A stretch of 64,000 bases of DNA, taken from positions 1 to 64,000 of the forward strand of contig CANEFX010000015.1 of NCBI GenBank assembly GCA_947426945.1, given 5' to 3'. This DNA comes from an uncultured Bacillota bacterium. Lineage in GTDB: Bacteria; Bacillota; Clostridia; Oscillospirales; Oscillospiraceae. Below the pieces are notes generated by a model that saw nothing but the letters and a program-made list of their open reading frames with translations, ran no database searches and was not told the DNA's origin. Numbering within the stretch: position 1 is the first letter of the stretch; every line of letters begins with the position of its first letter. This document shows, piece after piece, positions 47,894-57,292 of this stretch. The position numbers were made by a program, and so were the translations under genes.

Positions 47894-50800
47894 ATGTCCT
47901 TTGTCCACTTACACCTGCATACGGAATTTTCCCTGCTGGACGGAGCCTGCCGCATCAAGAAGCTGGTGGAGCGGGTGAAGGATCTGGGTCAGGAGGCGGT
48001 GGCCATTACCGATCACGGCTGCATGTACGGGGTAATCGACTTTTACCGAGCCTGCAAAGCGGCGGGGGTGAAGCCCGTTATCGGCTGCGAGGTCTATGTG
48101 GCGCCCCGGGGCCGCACCCGCTTTCAGAAGGTCCACGAGTTTGACGCCGAGTCAAGGCACCTGGTCCTTCTGTGCCGGAATGAGGAGGGCTACCGAAATC
48201 TGTCCTATATGGTGTCCAAGGCCTATCTGGAGGGGTTTTACATTAAGCCCCGTATTGACATGGACCTGCTCCGGGAGCACGCAGCCGGTCTCATTGCCTG
48301 TTCTGCCTGCCTGGGGGGGGAGCTGCCCCGGCTTCTGCTGGCGGGGGACTACGAGCAGGCTAAGGCGGTGGCCCTGGAGATGCGGGAGCTCTTTGGGGAG
48401 GACGGCTATTATCTGGAGCTCCAGGACCACGGCATCGCCGCCCAGAAGCAGGTGAACGCCTCCCTTGTCCGTCTCAGCCGGGAGACGGGCATCCCCCTCA
48501 TCGCCACCAACGACGCCCACTACCTCCGCCGGGAGGACGCGGAGATGCAGGACATTCTCATGTGCATTCAGACGGGCAAGACCCTGGACGAGCCCAACCG
48601 GATGCGGTTTGAGACCCGGGAGTTCTTCGTCAAGTCGGAGGAGGAGATGGCCGCCCTTTTCCCAGATTGCCCCGAAGCGATCGAGAATACGGCAAAAGTC
48701 GCGGAATTGTGCAATGTGGAGTTCGAGTTCGGCAGATATCACCTGCCTCTGTTCCGGCTTCCCGAGGGCTGGACCGACGGGGACGCCTACTTTGAAAGGC
48801 TCTGTCTGGACGGCTTTGCCCGGCGCTACCCGGAGCAGAAGCCGGAGTATTTGAAGCAGCTGCGCTACGAGATGGATATGATCCGCAAGATGGGCTTTGT
48901 GGACTACTTCCTCATTGTCTCCGACTTTATCGGCTACGCCAAGGGGAAGGGCATTCCGGTGGGCCCGGGCCGGGGCTCGGCGGCCGGGTCCATGGTGGCC
49001 TACTGCCTGAATATCACCAACGTGGACCCCATGGAGTACGGGCTGTACTTTGAGCGCTTCCTCAACCCGGAGCGGGTATCCATGCCCGATATCGACATCG
49101 ACTTCTGCCCCCGCCGGCGGCAGGAGGTCATCGACTATGTGAAGGGCAAGTACGGAGAGGACCATGTGGCCCAGATTGTTACCTTCGGCACCATGGCCGC
49201 CCGGGCTGCGGTCCGGGACGTGGGTCGGGTGCTGGGAGTGCCCTACGGCGAAGTGGACGCCCTGGCCAAGCTGATCCCCGGCGGCCCGGGGAACCTGCAT
49301 ATCACCCTGGAGGACGCCCTGAAGCTGTCCAAGCAGCTCAAAGACGCCTACGACGAGAACCCCAATACCAAAAAGCTCATCGACACCGCTATGGCCATCG
49401 AGGGGATGCCCCGGAACACCTCCACCCACGCCGCCGGGGTGGTGATTACCCGCCGGCCGGTGGTGGACTACGTTCCTCTGGCCGCCAACGACGGACAACC
49501 CGTGACCCAGTACGTCATGACCACTCTGGAGGAGCTGGGCCTTCTCAAGATGGATTTTCTGGGCCTGCGCAACCTCACCGTGCTGGACGATGCGGCCAAA
49601 ATGGTCCAAAAGAAGGCGCCGGGCTTTACCATCGACGCTATTCCGGAGAACGACCCAGACACCATGGCCATGCTGTCCGAGGGCAAGACCTCCGGTGTGT
49701 TTCAGCTGGAGTCCGCCGGCATGACCGGGGTCTGTGTGGGCCTGAAGCCCAAGAGCATTGAGGATATCTGCGCAGTGATCGCCCTGTACCGTCCGGGGCC
49801 TATGGACTCTATCCCCAAATTTCTGGCCTGCGCCCAGGATCCGGCCAAGGTTACCTACAAGGACCCCTCCCTGGTGCCCATCCTGTCGGGTACTTACGGG
49901 TGTATCGTCTATCAGGAGCAGGTCATCCGCATCTTCCAGGATCTGGCGGGCTATTCCCTGGGTCAGGCGGACATGGTGCGCCGGGCCATGAGCAAGAAGA
50001 AGGTCAAGGAGATCGAGAAGGAACGGGAGGCCTTCCTCCACGGCGACCCCGGAAGGGACATTGCCGGCTGCGTGGCAAACGGAGTGCCTGAGGGAGCGGC
50101 CCAGGCCATTTACGACGAGATGTACGACTTTGCCGAGTACGCCTTCAACAAGTCCCACTCCCTGGTCTATGCCATTGTGTGCTATCAGACTGCCTGGTTC
50201 AAGTGTCACCATCCCAGGGAATATATGGCCGCTCTGCTCACCTCGGTTTTGGACTCCACCGAGAAGGTGGCCGAGTACATTGCCGAGTGCCGGAACATGG
50301 GCATCAAGCTGCTGCCCCCCGATGTAAACCAATCCGGGGCTGATTTCACCGTGGTAGAAGAGGGTATCCGCTTCGGCCTGGTGGCCCTGAAAGGGGTGGG
50401 CCGGAACTTTATTGTCAACCTGTTGTCCGAGCGGGAGAAGAACGGACCCTTTACCGATTTTATGGACTTCTGCGGCCGGCTTTTCAACCAGGATATGAAC
50501 CGAAGGGTCGTTGAAAGCCTGATCAAGAGCGGCGCCTTCGCCGCCATGGGCTGCCGCCGCTCCCAGTTGATGCAGGTCTATGGCCAGGTGCTGGATGGTA
50601 TTGCTGCGGCCCGGAAACGGAATGTGGAAGGCCAGATGGATCTGTTTGGCTTCGGCGGGACAGAGGAGGAGAGCGCCCCCCTGCCCGGGCTGGTCCTGCC
50701 CGACCTGCCCGAGTACACCCCTCAGGAATTGATGAGTATGGAGAAAGAGACCACCGGATTGTATCTGTCCGGCCACCCCATGGACCAGTACCGGGAGCTG

Positions 50801-51364
50801 GCGAAGCAGTTCGGGGCAGTGACTATCGGCTCCATTCTGACAGATTTTCAGCGGGAGGACGGCCCCAGGGAGTACCGGGATGAGCAGCGGGTGTCCATCG
50901 CCGGAGTGATCTCCACCTACCGTACCCGTACCACCCGGAACAACACCCTGATGGCCTATGTGACGCTGGAGGACGACACTGCGTCTATGGAGCTGCTGTG
51001 CTTTTCACGGACGCTGAACGAGAGCGGCAGCTTTATCCGGGAGAACAGCGCCATTCTGGCCGCCGGGAAGATATCCGTTCGGGATGAGAAGGAGCCCCAG
51101 CTGATGGTGGACTCCATCCGTCCTCTGTCCAACCTGGAGGCGGAGGCCGGGGGCGGAAGGACCCTCTATCTCCGGCTGCCCAGCCGGGAGGATCCCCGCC
51201 TGCGGAAGGTGCGGCTGGCCCTGTCCTTCTTCCCGGGGGAGAGCCAGGTGGTGCTCTACTTTGAGGACTGCAAGAAGCGGGTGGGCTCCCGCTGCGAGAT
51301 ACACCCGGCCCTGCTGAAAGACCTGACCGAGCGGCTGGGGGAGGAGAACGTGGTGGTCAAGTAA
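47894..51364 (+). CDS. dnaE: DNA polymerase III subunit alpha (DnaE)
   Basis: FVHLHLHTEFSLLDGA PHP; PVGPGRGSAAGSMVAYCL; PDIDIDFCPRRRQEVIDY. Confidence 0.97.
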   Translation: MSFVHLHLHTEFSLLDGACRIKKLVERVKDLGQEAVAITDHGCMYGVIDFYRACKAAGVKPVIGCEVYVAPRGRTRFQKVHEFDAESRHLVLLCRNEEGYRNLSYMVSKAYLEGFYIKPRIDMDLLREHAAGLIACSACLGGELPRLLLAGDYEQAKAVALEMRELFGEDGYYLELQDHGIAAQKQVNASLVRLSRETGIPLIATNDAHYLRREDAEMQDILMCIQTGKTLDEPNRMRFETREFFVKSEEEMAALFPDCPEAIENTAKVAELCNVEFEFGRYHLPLFRLPEGWTDGDAYFERLCLDGFARRYPEQKPEYLKQLRYEMDMIRKMGFVDYFLIVSDFIGYAKGKGIPVGPGRGSAAGSMVAYCLNITNVDPMEYGLYFERFLNPERVSMPDIDIDFCPRRRQEVIDYVKGKYGEDHVAQIVTFGTMAARAAVRDVGRVLGVPYGEVDALAKLIPGGPGNLHITLEDALKLSKQLKDAYDENPNTKKLIDTAMAIEGMPRNTSTHAAGVVITRRPVVDYVPLAANDGQPVTQYVMTTLEELGLLKMDFLGLRNLTVLDDAAKMVQKKAPGFTIDAIPENDPDTMAMLSEGKTSGVFQLESAGMTGVCVGLKPKSIEDICAVIALYRPGPMDSIPKFLACAQDPAKVTYKDPSLVPILSGTYGCIVYQEQVIRIFQDLAGYSLGQADMVRRAMSKKKVKEIEKEREAFLHGDPGRDIAGCVANGVPEGAAQAIYDEMYDFAEYAFNKSHSLVYAIVCYQTAWFKCHHPREYMAALLTSVLDSTEKVAEYIAECRNMGIKLLPPDVNQSGADFTVVEEGIRFGLVALKGVGRNFIVNLLSEREKNGPFTDFMDFCGRLFNQDMNRRVVESLIKSGAFAAMGCRRSQLMQVYGQVLDGIAAARKRNVEGQMDLFGFGGTEEESAPLPGLVLPDLPEYTPQELMSMEKETTGLYLSGHPMDQYRELAKQFGAVTIGSILTDFQREDGPREYRDEQRVSIAGVISTYRTRTTRNNTLMAYVTLEDDTASMELLCFSRTLNESGSFIRENSAILAAGKISVRDEKEPQLMVDSIRPLSNLEAEAGGGRTLYLRLPSREDPRLRKVRLALSFFPGESQVVLYFEDCKKRVGSRCEIHPALLKDLTERLGEENVVVK

Positions 51365-51906
51365 TGGAGCATGAGAAGCGCCTGGCGGTAAACGGGAAGG
51401 AATACGCTGTTATAAAGCTGCTGGGCAGGGGGAAAGGCGGCTACTCCTACCTGGCCCGGATAGGAGACAGGCAGGTGGTGGTCAAGCAGATTCACCATGA
51501 GCCCTGCGATTACTACCAGTTCGGAGATAAGCTGGCAGCGGAGCTGCGGGACTACCGCCGCCTGCGTGACATTGGGATTGTCATGCCAGAGCTGATTGAC
51601 GCGGATATTCGGGCCGAGCGGATTGTAAAGGAATATATCGAGGGCCCTACCGTATACGAGCTGGTACAAGAGGGAGGCCTGCCCGCCTGCTGTGTGGAGC
51701 AGGTCATGCAGATGTGTGCCCGGCTCTATCCGGCCAACGTCAATATTGACTATTTTCCCACTAATTTTGTCCTGCGGGGAGAGTGCCTGTACTATATCGA
51801 CTATGAGTGCAGCGGCTACATGGAAAAGTGGGATTTTGAGCATTGGGGAATCAAATACTGGTCTCAGACTCCGGAGTTTCTTCAATATGTGGAGGAGCGC
51901 CGGTAA
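51364..51906 (+). CDS. Small protein kinase-like (RIO/Bud32-like) protein
   Basis: LLGRGKGGYSYLARIGDRQVVVKQIHH glycine loop/VVK; VNIDYFPTNFVL and YYIDYECSGYM resembling catalytic/DFG region. Confidence 0.65.
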   Translation: MEHEKRLAVNGKEYAVIKLLGRGKGGYSYLARIGDRQVVVKQIHHEPCDYYQFGDKLAAELRDYRRLRDIGIVMPELIDADIRAERIVKEYIEGPTVYELVQEGGLPACCVEQVMQMCARLYPANVNIDYFPTNFVLRGECLYYIDYECSGYMEKWDFEHWGIKYWSQTPEFLQYVEERR

Positions 51907-51927
51907 CGGGTTGTGGAGGAAAAAAAG

Positions 51928-52647
51928 ATGCTGGACTACCTGCGGGAATTTAATATCCTGTCCGTATTCCTGCGGCTGACGCTGGCAGTGCTGTGCGGAG
52001 GGGTGATCGGTGTCAACCGGGAGCACAAACGGCGGCCGGCGGGCTTCCGCACCTATATGATGGTGTGCCTGGGGGCGGCGCTGACCATGGTGCTGGGCCA
52101 GTATCAGTACCGTATGTTTGACACGGTATGGAAGAGCGCCCAGCTGGAGGTGGGGATGACCACCGACGTTACTAGGTTCGGCGCCCAGGTCATCAACGGC
52201 ATTGGCTTTTTGGGCACGGGCACCATCCTGATAACTGAGCAGCGGGAGGTGAAGGGACTGACAACGGCGGCGGGGCTGTGGGCCTCGGCCTGTATGGGGC
52301 TGGCCATTGGAGCCGGCTTCTATGAGGGAATGCTGCTGGGCTTCCTGGCTATTTTTCTCAGCATCAAAGTGCTGCCCTATGTGGAGGGCTTTCTGCTGGC
52401 CCGCTCCCGGAACATGAACCTCTATGTGGAGCTGACCGCACTGGAGCGAATGAAGGACTTTATCCAGCTGATGCGGGACCGGGGCATCCAGATTTACGAT
52501 GTGGAGATCGATCGCCGGGGAAGTGTGCGCAACCACAGCGGCCCCAGCGTGGTGTTCTATCTCCATCTGCCCAAGTACCAGTCCCATACCCGGCTGCTGA
52601 CGGACCTGTCCTACAGCCCGGATGTACGGACCATCGACGAGATATAG
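51928..52647 (+). CDS. MgtC/SapB family protein
   Basis: LCGGVIGVNREHKRRPAGFRTYMMVCLGAALTMV, GAQVINGIGFLGTGTI. Confidence 0.92.
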   Translation: MLDYLREFNILSVFLRLTLAVLCGGVIGVNREHKRRPAGFRTYMMVCLGAALTMVLGQYQYRMFDTVWKSAQLEVGMTTDVTRFGAQVINGIGFLGTGTILITEQREVKGLTTAAGLWASACMGLAIGAGFYEGMLLGFLAIFLSIKVLPYVEGFLLARSRNMNLYVELTALERMKDFIQLMRDRGIQIYDVEIDRRGSVRNHSGPSVVFYLHLPKYQSHTRLLTDLSYSPDVRTIDEI

Positions 52648-52659
52648 GAGGCGGGAGGA

Positions 52660-53349
52660 GTGTTCAGCTCTTTGAACTTTATGCGGCAGCCCGATCTGCT
52701 GGGGATGACCGTGCGGGTGCTGCTGGCGCTGGTGTGCGGCGGGGCCATTGGGCTGGAGCGGACGGAGAAGCGCCGCCCTGCCGGCTTCCGCACCCATATT
52801 CTGATCTGCCTGGGGGCCGCCATGACCACCGCCACCAGCCAGTATTTGTACATTACCATGCACTATCCCATCAGCGTCAGCCGCATGGGGGCTCAGGTCA
52901 TTGCAGGCGTCAGCTTTATCGGCGCGGGGGCCATTATGATGACCAAGTGGCGCCGGGTACGGGGACTGACAACCGCCGCCGGGCTTTGGGTGGTAGCCAT
53001 TGTGGGCCTGTGCTGCGGCACGGCCTTTTACGAGGGCGCCGTCTACGCCACGGCGCTGGTGCTGGTGGCCGAGGTGTTTTTCTCCAAGCTGGAGTACCGC
53101 CTGCTCCGGGACAACCGGGAGGTCACGGTTTATGCCGAATATGAAAAACCCTCCTGCCTGGAGGAGATTGTGTCTAAATGCCATATGCTGGGCGTGAAGA
53201 TCGTGGATTTGGAAATTACCAGAAAAGGGGATGACGGCGCAAGCTCCTGCGCCGTTCTGGCGCTTCGTTCCCGCCAGGGAGCCGGCAGGGAGGATATCCT
53301 CCGGGAGCTGGCCGGAATCGAGGGCGTTGAAAATGTGGTGGAGGCGTAA
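52660..53349 (+). CDS. MgtC/SapB family protein (tandem paralogue)
   Basis: VCGGAIGLERTEKRRPAGFRTHILICLGAAMTT, GAQVIAGVSFIGAGAIM. Confidence 0.92.
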   Translation: MFSSLNFMRQPDLLGMTVRVLLALVCGGAIGLERTEKRRPAGFRTHILICLGAAMTTATSQYLYITMHYPISVSRMGAQVIAGVSFIGAGAIMMTKWRRVRGLTTAAGLWVVAIVGLCCGTAFYEGAVYATALVLVAEVFFSKLEYRLLRDNREVTVYAEYEKPSCLEEIVSKCHMLGVKIVDLEITRKGDDGASSCAVLALRSRQGAGREDILRELAGIEGVENVVEA

Positions 53350-53353
53350 GCCG

Positions 53354-53383
53354 TTGACACATCCTCCCCAGGTCTGGTACAAT
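53354..53383 (+). promoter_or_regulatory. sigma-A-type promoter
   Basis: TTGACA - 18 bp - TACAAT upstream of probable yjdF RNA. Confidence 0.7.
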
Positions 53384-53399
53384 ACTCCCGCAGAGATAA

Positions 53400-53498
53400 A
53401 AACACAGGGCGGTTGGTAGTCCGTCCGCGGGCCGCGCTCCCGTCAGTAGCCTTCCCTCCCGGGTCGTCCGTTCTCTGACGCGAAAATCAGGGAGGAAA
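53400..53498 (+). ncRNA. Probable yjdF (azaaromatic-responsive) riboswitch
   Basis: ACACAGGGCGGTTGGTAGTCCGTCCGC... leader directly upstream of a YjdF-family gene. Confidence 0.65.
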
Positions 53499-53504
53499 TT
53501 GAAT

Positions 53505-53924
53505 ATGGACCGAAATGTAAGCAGCTTTACCGTGCTGTTCCAGCCCCCCTTCTGGGTGGGCATCGCGGAGCGATGGGAGCAGGCGGGCTATTCGGCGGCC
53601 AGAGTGGTCTTTGGCCCCGAGCCCACCGACGCCCAACTTTATGAGTGGCTGGAAAAGGAGTGGCACAGGCTGAATTTCAGTCCGGCGGCGGAGGGAGAGC
53701 GCCCGGTAACCGAGCGCAAAAATCCCAAGCGGGCTCAGCGAGAGGCCAGAGCGGCTACCCAGGCTCAGGGCATGAGTACAAAAGCCCAGGAGGCCCTCAG
53801 CCGCCAGCGGGCGCAGGAGGGACTGGCACGCCGGTCCGGCCGCCGTCAGGCAAAACAGGAGGAAGCGGAGCGGAAATACCTCCTGCGCCAACAGAAAAAG
53901 CGCGAAAAAAAGCGGGGCAGGTGA
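53505..53924 (+). CDS. yjdF: YjdF family protein (DUF2992)
   Basis: MDRNVSSFTVLFQPPFWVGIAERWEQAGYSAARVVFGPEPTDAQLYEWL and basic C-terminal tail. Confidence 0.8.
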   Translation: MDRNVSSFTVLFQPPFWVGIAERWEQAGYSAARVVFGPEPTDAQLYEWLEKEWHRLNFSPAAEGERPVTERKNPKRAQREARAATQAQGMSTKAQEALSRQRAQEGLARRSGRRQAKQEEAERKYLLRQQKKREKKRGR

Positions 53925-53956
53925 AAACCTGTCCCGTTTTGGTTAGAGGAGGACGC

Positions 53957-54661
53957 TTAAATTACCTTTGCCAGAACCAAGGCGTAGGTGACAAAGGTAG
54001 CCAGCAAAGCCAAAGAAAATAGCAGAAAACCAAGATTGAATTTCTTGCCCTCGGTGCTCTGAGAGGGAGGCACCAGGCCGGACTTGCGCAGGGCGGTGAC
54101 CACCGGCTTGTAGAGCAGCAGGGTGGCGGCCATATTCATGCCACCTTTGGCCAGGTTAAAGGGAAGAAACAGGGTGGGCAGCATGGCGGCCACAGTCTCT
54201 CGGGAGACAAGCTCACCGGAGGAGCCGGTCATGTACAGGGGGGTGATAAGGTAGTTCCACAGCAGCATCACCGCCACCATGACCACCAGGCCCATGCTCA
54301 AACCGATAACGGCGCCCTTTTTGGTGTGGTTCCGCTTATAGACCCAGGAGGCTGTGCAGCAGAAGGAGCAGGTGCCCAAGGCGTTCATCAGAAAGCCCCA
54401 GGGGCCGGTGTGGCTGAAAGTAATCATCTCAATGAAAGAGGAGAGAATGCCAATAATAGCGGCGGCCATGGGGCCGAAGGTGAAGCCGCCGACGCAGACG
54501 GCCACGTGTTTGAAGTCGAAATCCAGGAACATGACGGGGGGCATCAGCTTGGACATCCAGGCGATGATGACTGAGACGCCGGTGAGCATGGCGATGCTGG
54601 TGATGGTCTTGGTGTCCATTTTGGCCCGGACGGGGGCGGCGGTGACGGTGGGTGCGGACAT
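53957..54661 (-). CDS. ribU: ECF transporter S component, RibU-like riboflavin transporter
   Basis: Polytopic ECF S component (MTKTITSIAMLTGVSVIIAWMSKLMPPVMFLDFDFKHVAVCVGGFTFGPMAAAIIGILSSFIEM analogue) under FMN riboswitch. Confidence 0.85.
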   Translation of the reverse strand: MSAPTVTAAPVRAKMDTKTITSIAMLTGVSVIIAWMSKLMPPVMFLDFDFKHVAVCVGGFTFGPMAAAIIGILSSFIEMITFSHTGPWGFLMNALGTCSFCCTASWVYKRNHTKKGAVIGLSMGLVVMVAVMLLWNYLITPLYMTGSSGELVSRETVAAMLPTLFLPFNLAKGGMNMAATLLLYKPVVTALRKSGLVPPSQSTEGKKFNLGFLLFSLALLATFVTYALVLAKVI

Positions 54662-54774
54662 AAAAAACACTCCTTTTTTGAATTTGACCGCTGAAAGACC
54701 ATGTCTTCCAGGTGTCAAAACAAACAAGGAGGTGCGCTTTTGCGCGCCAAAAAGGCGCGTGTATGTTTTACACA

Positions 54775-54952
54775 CATCTTCTTCCATCCGGACTAGGAAA
54801 ATTTTGGTATGCTCCAGCACCTGCGGCGCTGGACAAACCGGAATTTTCGTCACCGTTGGTCCCGGAGTTTCACCGGGTCAGCGGACGCATTTCTGCGTCC
54901 GGTCGCGGACTTTACCGCCAGTGGGGAATTCCACCCCGCCCTGAAGACATCG
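54775..54952 (-). ncRNA. FMN riboswitch (RFN element)
   Basis: Reverse complement contains CTTCAGGGCGGGGTGGAATTCCCCACTGGCGGTAAAGTCCGCGA...GACCCGGTGAAACTCCGGGACCAACGGTGA...AGTCCGGATGGAAGAAGAT. Confidence 0.95.
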
Positions 54953-55119
54953 TATCCAGTTGTCTGCATGTATTATACGGCAGCGGGCGGAAAAATGCAA
55001 CCCCCAATTTCAGCCGCTGGGCAAATTGTGGACAATTTGAAAAACTTTGGCTTACCCTCTATGCAAACGGTAAAAAATATATTAAAATAGGATTAAGAAA
55101 AAAGACAGGGGTGGTTCCA

Positions 55120-55833
55120 TTGGAGAAGCCAAAATATAAGCGGGTACTGTTGAAGATCAGCGGCGAGGCTCTGGCCGGAGAGGCGTCCAGGGGCTTAGAT
55201 TTTCAGGTAATCGACCAGGTGTGCGACGTGATCAGGCGTTGTGTGGAGATGAAGGTGGAAGTGGGCGTCGTGGTAGGAGGCGGCAACTTCTGGCGCGGCC
55301 TCAAGGACGGCGGAGATAAGATGGAGCGGGTCCGGGCTGACCACATGGGCATGCTGGCTACCACCATCAACGCTCTGGCCGTGGCCGACGTGCTGGAGCA
55401 GAAGGGGGTGGAGGTCCGGGTACAGACAGCGATCCGGATGCCCACCGTGGCTGAGCCCTACATCCGCTCCAAGGCGATCCGGCACTTTGAAAAGGGCCGG
55501 GTGGTGATTTTCGGCTGCGGCACCGGAAACCCGTTTTTCTCTACTGACACCGCCGCCGTGCTGAGAGCCGCCGAGATCGACGCGGATGTAATCCTTTTGG
55601 CCAAGAACATCGACGGTGTGTACTCCGCTGACCCCAAAACGGACCCCAGCGCCAGAAAGTACGACGCCATTACCTATGACGAGGTTCTGGCCCAGCACCT
55701 GAAGGTGATGGATACCACCGCCACCTCCCTGTCCATGGACAACAAGATCCCCGTTCTGCTGTTTGCCCTCAAGGATCCGGAAAATATCTACCGGGCCGTG
55801 ATGGGAGAGAAGATCGGGACCATTGTAGAGTAA
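55120..55833 (+). CDS. pyrH: UMP kinase
   Basis: [44 protein letters not shown]; start TTG inferred. Confidence 0.94.
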   Translation: MEKPKYKRVLLKISGEALAGEASRGLDFQVIDQVCDVIRRCVEMKVEVGVVVGGGNFWRGLKDGGDKMERVRADHMGMLATTINALAVADVLEQKGVEVRVQTAIRMPTVAEPYIRSKAIRHFEKGRVVIFGCGTGNPFFSTDTAAVLRAAEIDADVILLAKNIDGVYSADPKTDPSARKYDAITYDEVLAQHLKVMDTTATSLSMDNKIPVLLFALKDPENIYRAVMGEKIGTIVE

Positions 55834-55861
55834 TTAAAAATGAGAAAGGAAGCGGAAAACC

Positions 55862-56416
55862 ATGAGCCCTGAGATCGTAAGCTACGATGAGAGAATGAAA
55901 AAGACCATCGAGGTAGTCAAGAGCAATTTTGCCGCCGTCCGGGCGGGCCGGGCCAACGCCGGCGTGCTGGACCGGATCACGGTGGAGTATTACGGCGCGC
56001 CCACTCCCTTGAATCAGGTGGCCAACATCGGCTCCCCCGATCCCCGCACGCTGACCATCCAGCCCTACGATATGTCTCTGCTCAAGGCGATTGAAAAGGC
56101 TATCCAGGTCTCCGACTTGGGCATCAACCCCCAGAATGACGGCCGGGTGATCCGGCTGTCCTTCCCCCAGCTTACCGAGGAGCGGCGCAAGGAGCTGACC
56201 AAGCAGGTGCGTAAGTACGGCGAGGAGGGCAAGGTGGCCCTGCGCAACATCCGCCGGGACGCCATGGACGACGTGAAGAAAAAGACCAAGAAGTCCGAAT
56301 TCACCGAGGACGATCAGAAGAAGCTGGAGAAGGAGCTCCAGGATCTGACCGACAAGCGGTGCAAGGATATTGACGAGCTCACTGCCAAGAAGGAAAAGGA
56401 GCTTATGGCGGTTTAA
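55862..56416 (+). CDS. frr: Ribosome recycling factor
   Basis: VRAGRANAGVLDRITVEYYGAPTPLNQVANI. Confidence 0.97.
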   Translation: MSPEIVSYDERMKKTIEVVKSNFAAVRAGRANAGVLDRITVEYYGAPTPLNQVANIGSPDPRTLTIQPYDMSLLKAIEKAIQVSDLGINPQNDGRVIRLSFPQLTEERRKELTKQVRKYGEEGKVALRNIRRDAMDDVKKKTKKSEFTEDDQKKLEKELQDLTDKRCKDIDELTAKKEKELMAV

Positions 56417-56437
56417 TTTGCCTGACCGTGATATGGC

Positions 56438-56507
56438 GGGCCGGCGAAGGCGCCGGCCCCTACGGGAGACAATATCTGTAGGGGCCGCTGCCCTCGGCGG
56501 CCCATTT
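56438..56507. repeat. Intergenic palindromic GGCCCCTAC/GTAGGGGCC repeat
   Basis: GGCGCCGGCCCCTACGGGAGACAATATCTGTAGGGGCCGCTGCCCTCGGCGGCC: central 9-bp perfect inverted repeat plus flanking hairpins. Confidence 0.6.
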
Positions 56508-56541
56508 CTCAGCAGATAAACACAGCAAAGGAGCGACCGAG

Positions 56542-57291
56542 ATGGCCCTCTTCTCAAGAAAAGCCGAGCCGGCACAGATACAGGCGGACTTTTCCCGTCT
56601 GCCGGAACACATTGCCATTATCATGGACGGCAACGGCCGGTGGGCGAAAAGGCGCGGCCTGCCCCGGACGGCGGGCCACGCCGCCGGAGCGGAGAATTTC
56701 CGCACCATCGCCACCTACTGCAAGGATATCGGGCTGAGCTATCTCACCGTATACGCCTTTTCCTCCGAGAACTGGAAGCGGCCGGAGGAGGAGGTGGGGG
56801 CCATCATGGGACTTTTGAAAAAGTATCTGCTGGAGGCCATCGCCCAGATGGAACGGGACCGGGTGAAGATGGAGTTTTTCGGCGACCTGTCCCCTCTGGC
56901 CCCGGAGCTGCGGGAGCTGTGCGAGCGCACCCGGGAGATATCCCGGCATTATGAGGGCTGTCAGGTGAATGTCTGTCTCAACTACGGTGGCCGGGACGAA
57001 CTGATCAGGGGGGCGAAAGCCTTTGCGCAGGACTGCATTGAGGGCAAGGCGGACCCCAACCACCTGACGGCGGGTCAGTTCGGGGGTTATCTCTACTCCA
57101 AAGGAGTTCCGGACCCGGATCTGGTTATCCGCACCAGCGGGGAGCTGCGGCTGTCTAATTTCCTGCTGTGGCAGGCGGCCTATTCGGAGTTCTATATCAC
57201 CGATACTCTCTGGCCCGATTTCTCCAAAGAGGAGCTTTGCCGGGCCATCGGGGTCTATCAGAGCCGGGACCGCCGGTTTGGAGGTGTGTGA
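56542..57291 (+). CDS. uppS: Isoprenyl transferase (undecaprenyl diphosphate synthase family)
   Basis: HIAIIMDGNGRWAKRRGLPRTAGHAAGA. Confidence 0.96.
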   Translation: MALFSRKAEPAQIQADFSRLPEHIAIIMDGNGRWAKRRGLPRTAGHAAGAENFRTIATYCKDIGLSYLTVYAFSSENWKRPEEEVGAIMGLLKKYLLEAIAQMERDRVKMEFFGDLSPLAPELRELCERTREISRHYEGCQVNVCLNYGGRDELIRGAKAFAQDCIEGKADPNHLTAGQFGGYLYSKGVPDPDLVIRTSGELRLSNFLLWQAAYSEFYITDTLWPDFSKEELCRAIGVYQSRDRRFGGV

Positions 57292-57292
57292 G

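Noticed and set aside
48152-50776. 874-aa minus-strand ORF
   Set aside because: Antisense shadow of dnaE with no recognisable domain
51256-53382. 708-aa minus-strand ORF
   Set aside because: Antisense to the kinase-like and MgtC genes; compositionally biased shadow ORF
54712-55119. N-terminal extension of pyrH
   Set aside because: Overlaps the antisense FMN riboswitch and lacks UMP kinase similarity before [14 protein letters not shown]
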